DNA from: an uncultured Oscillospiraceae bacterium | GTDB lineage: Bacteria; Bacillota; Clostridia; Oscillospirales; Oscillospiraceae | Direction of reading: 5' to 3' | Length of the DNA: 59,513 bases | NCBI GenBank assembly: GCA_910578505.1 | Contig: CAJTPV010000019.1 | Coordinates: 1 to 59,513 of the forward strand | Shown here: positions 57,558-59,513 of the stretch, piece after piece | Layout: each line of letters opens with the position of its first letter | Numbering within the stretch: position 1 is the first letter of the stretch | Notes under the pieces: generated by a model | Databases searched by the model: none | What the model saw: only the letters and a program-made list of their open reading frames with translations | Told to the model about the DNA's origin: nothing | Translations under genes and position numbers: made by a program

Positions 57558-58736
57558 ATGCAGTACAGGAAGGACAAAAAGGGGAACAACATCTCTATTC
57601 TTGGCTACGGATGCATGCGGTTTACCACAAAAGGCGGCGGAATTGACATCGACAAGGCGGAAAAAGAGGTGATGGCCGCCATTGCGGGCGGGGTCAACTA
57701 TCTGGATACCGCCTACATTTATCCGGGCAGCGAGGCCGCCGTGGGCGAGATCCTGCGCCGGAATCAGTGCCGGGACGCTGTAAATATTGCCACAAAACTG
57801 CCCCATTATCTGATCAAGTCCATGAATAGCGTGGAAAAAATCTTTCAGGAGGAGCTGAAACGCCTGAAAACCGACCACATCGACTACTATCTGCTCCATA
57901 TGCTGACGGACGTCCCCACCTGGGAGAAGCTGCGGCGGATGGGCATGGCGGAGTGGATTGAGAAAAAGCTGGCGTCGGGGGAGATCCGCAACATCGGCTT
58001 TTCTTACCACGGGAATACCCACGTGTTCCAGCAGCTGGTGGATGCGTATGACTGGGATTTCTGTCAGATCCAGTACAATTATATGGATGAGCGGTCCCAG
58101 GCCGGTGTGGACGGCCTGCGGTACGCCAACAGGAAGGGACTGCCGGTCATCATCATGGAGCCCCTGCGGGGCGGGCGGCTGGTGAATTTGCTGCCTACGT
58201 CCGCCAAGCAGCTGTTCTGGCAGGACCCGGCGGGACGGACCCCGGCGGCGCTGGCCTTTCGCTGGCTGTACGACCAGCCGGAGGTTACGTGTGTGCTGTC
58301 CGGGATGAATTCCCTGGAGATGGTGCGGCAGAACCTGGCGACAGCGGATGGGGCCGGGGCGGGGTGCCTGACGGAGGAGGACCGGGCCTTTTTGGAGCGG
58401 GTGAAGGCGGAGATCCGGAAAAGCGTGAAGGTGGGCTGCACCGGCTGCGGGTACTGCATGCCGTGCCCCAAGGGGGTGGACATCCCGCTGGCTTTCCGGT
58501 GCTATAATGCGATGGCATCGGAAGGGAAGGGGTCCGTCAGGCGGGAATACCTGCAATGTACCGCGTTCCGGAGGGATACCAGCAGCGCGTCCCAGTGCGT
58601 GGGCTGCGGAAGGTGCGAGAGCCACTGTCCGCAGCATATTGAAATCCGCAGAGAGCTGAAGGCTGCGTCCAAGGCGCTGGAGACGCCGGTCTACCGGGTG
58701 GCCAAGGGCGCGATTCAGCTGCTGAAGCTGTGGTGA
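57558..58736 (+). CDS. Aldo/keto reductase with C-terminal 4Fe-4S ferredoxin domain
   Basis: A 392-residue cytoplasmic oxidoreductase. The N-terminal ~290 residues are an aldo/keto reductase barrel: LGYGCMRF, the catalytic Asp-Tyr in NYLDTAYIYPGSE, Lys in ATKLPHY, and HIDYYLLH. The C-terminal part carries two cysteine clusters, CTGCGYCMPCPKGVD and CVGCGRCESHCPQHIE, predicted to bind two 4Fe-4S centres. This fused type is common in strict anaerobes; the substrate is not known. AGGAGGG precedes the ATG. Confidence 0.92.
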   Translation: MQYRKDKKGNNISILGYGCMRFTTKGGGIDIDKAEKEVMAAIAGGVNYLDTAYIYPGSEAAVGEILRRNQCRDAVNIATKLPHYLIKSMNSVEKIFQEELKRLKTDHIDYYLLHMLTDVPTWEKLRRMGMAEWIEKKLASGEIRNIGFSYHGNTHVFQQLVDAYDWDFCQIQYNYMDERSQAGVDGLRYANRKGLPVIIMEPLRGGRLVNLLPTSAKQLFWQDPAGRTPAALAFRWLYDQPEVTCVLSGMNSLEMVRQNLATADGAGAGCLTEEDRAFLERVKAEIRKSVKVGCTGCGYCMPCPKGVDIPLAFRCYNAMASEGKGSVRREYLQCTAFRRDTSSASQCVGCGRCESHCPQHIEIRRELKAASKALETPVYRVAKGAIQLLKLW

Positions 58737-58790
58737 ATGGGAATAGCCCGGACATGGCGCGGCGCATAGAATGGTGCAGGAGGGATGTAT

Positions 58791-58977
58791 GTGAATCCAC
58801 AGGAACTGACTGCGCTGGTGACAGCGGCGGCAAACGGCCTGTACGGCTGTCTGACTGCCCCGGAGCTGGCAGTGCTGGCCGCTGTGTTCACCCAGCTGGG
58901 CGACACGCATGGGGACGCTGGCGGCACAAAAGGCGCTGCTGGAGGCGGGGAGGACGCAGGACGCTTATACATTATAA
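58791..58977 (+). pseudogene. Frameshifted small gene, DUF6774-like
   Basis: From a GTG with AGGAGG 7 nt upstream, the protein runs NPQELTALVTAAANGLYGCLTAPELAVLAAVFTQLGDT and then leaves frame. After the GGGG run at about 58909-58912, the next frame reads TLAAQKALLEAGRTQDAYTL with a stop at 58975-58977, which continues the natural sequence of this small helical family (recalled as DUF6774 in Oscillospiraceae, from memory). As written the original frame continues to 59018 with unlikely residues. A one-base insertion in the G-run explains it: either a real frameshift or a sequencing error. Confidence 0.55.
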
Positions 58978-59011
58978 TATATAAGCGCGGCGCTCTGCCC
59001 ACCACTATATA

Positions 59012-59033
59012 TGTGTGACTCCAGGGTCACACA
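59012..59033. other. Short perfect hairpin after the small gene
   Basis: TGTGTGAC and GTCACACA (8 bp) around TCCAGG. No T-run follows, so terminator function is doubtful. Confidence 0.4.
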
Positions 59034-59126
59034 CTACCAGAAACAGGGCCGCCCCCCTCCCCCCAGGCGCGGGACGGGAAATTCAGGGGCGTTTTTTACA
59101 GTTGTGTTACAAAGGGGCTAAAGCCG

Positions 59127-59155
59127 TTGACAAAGTGAAAAGGGGATGGTAAACT
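59127..59155 (+). promoter_or_regulatory. Promoter of the SLH-type surface protein gene
   Basis: Perfect TTGACA (59127-59132) and TAAACT (59150-59155) with 17-nt spacing, about 237 nt before the start codon. Confidence 0.65.
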
Positions 59156-59391
59156 AACGCCTGTAAGCTGAAGAGGATACATCCCCCGGCTGTTCTCCCC
59201 GGAGCAGATACGGGACCGGCTAGCCACGGTATGTGCGCCGGTGCGAGCAAAAAGGGGTGGGGATTCCGAGGCTTGCAAAATCAATTCGGGTAAGGGGATT
59301 GATACTTGCCGTTTTGTTGCAAAAACAGCAACTTTTCGGAAAGAAAGCAGTTCTCTGACCCCGAAAAAATAACAAGGAGGAAAAATCCACC
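59156..59391 (+). other. Long untranslated leader of the surface protein gene
   Basis: About 230 nt between promoter and ATG without a plausible ORF. It contains several GC-rich complementary stretches (CCCCGGAGC, CCGGCTAGCCACGG, GTGCGCCGGTGCGAGC). I compared it with the riboswitch classes I know (FMN, SAM, cobalamin, c-di-GMP-I) and found no match. S-layer genes often have long stable leaders. Confidence 0.5.
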
Positions 59392-59513
59392 ATGAGAAAT
59401 CTGCAGAAGATTCTCGCACTGGTGCTGGCGCTGATCATGAGCTTCTCGCTCGTAGCCACCGCCGGCGCCTTCTCGGATGACGGCGACATCAGCGATGCCT
59501 ACAAAGACGCCGT
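59392..59513 (+). CDS. N-terminus of a secreted protein, probably SLH-domain, cut by the window edge
   Basis: AAGGAGG lies 11 nt before the ATG. The first ~27 residues are a Sec signal peptide (MRNLQKILALVLALIMSFSLVATAGA), followed by FSDDGDISDAYKDAV, the start of a typical first S-layer-homology repeat. About 40 codons are visible. The strong promoter and long leader suggest abundant expression, as for an S-layer protein; the main domains lie beyond the window. Confidence 0.8.
   Translation, partial: MRNLQKILALVLALIMSFSLVATAGAFSDDGDISDAYKDA

Noticed and set aside
59156..59391. Cyclic-di-GMP or cobalamin riboswitch in the surface-protein leader
   Set aside because: Conserved core motifs of these classes could not be found in order.

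Overview
The window reads as a GC-rich Clostridia (Firmicutes) chromosome, most likely an Oscillospiraceae-type gut anaerobe. The signs are AGGAGG-type ribosome binding sites, TTGACA/TATAAT promoters, a T-box leader, an FMN riboswitch, S-layer-homology (SLH) surface proteins, a HisZ-dependent short HisG, and short U-tract terminators. The family-level placement is inference. Nearly all of it is ordinary chromosomal coding DNA; no insertion sequence, CRISPR array or rRNA gene was seen.

Layout. 0-6 kb: lactate dehydrogenase, a secreted GH18/SLH protein, then rlmH, a WalJ-type hydrolase and murA on the minus strand. 6.0-8.2 kb: an AT-richer accessory island with a 31-codon ORF, a RelB/YoeB toxin-antitoxin pair whose toxin has an in-frame amber codon, an XRE regulator with a small ribbon-helix-helix fragment, and a divergent SLOG-family gene. 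8.2-19 kb: GAPDH, a kinase-like protein lacking the phosphoacceptor His, mnmA, proA, a YitT protein, a lipoprotein, tRNA-Gly, two COG0523-type GTPases (one very His-rich, one apparently fused to a YcgQ/DUF1980-like domain), lspA and an RluD-type synthase. 19-22.6 kb: galT-galK behind an AraC regulator.

22.8-32.2 kb: a complete histidine operon (TrpR-like regulator, hisZ G D C B H, an inserted Uma2 gene, hisA F IE and a PHP-type histidinol phosphatase). 32.2-37.3 kb: a two-component system with a MacB/FtsX-type ABC exporter. 37.5-41.1 kb: a PhoP/PhoR-like pair divergent from a Na+/Ca2+ exchanger, separated by two mirror-image copies of a Pho-box-like element. 41.2-43.4 kb: a GH13 debranching enzyme.

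43.4-48.4 kb: a GntR/YtrA-type regulator with twin operators, two membrane proteins, an ABC ATPase and two tandem anchored paralogues, the first truncated by an out-of-frame internal deletion. 48.4-52.7 kb: small membrane protein, thioesterase, ribU under an FMN riboswitch, and a PadR-controlled DUF4097 operon. 52.8-57.5 kb: a T-box operon (DUF2500 protein, pheS, pheT). 57.5-59.5 kb: an iron-sulfur aldo/keto reductase, a frameshifted small gene, and the start of a secreted, probably SLH, protein.

The least explained parts are the GntR-ABC-paralogue operon, the mirrored Pho-like boxes, the GTPase fusion, and a 34-nt sequence found at two distant gene ends.
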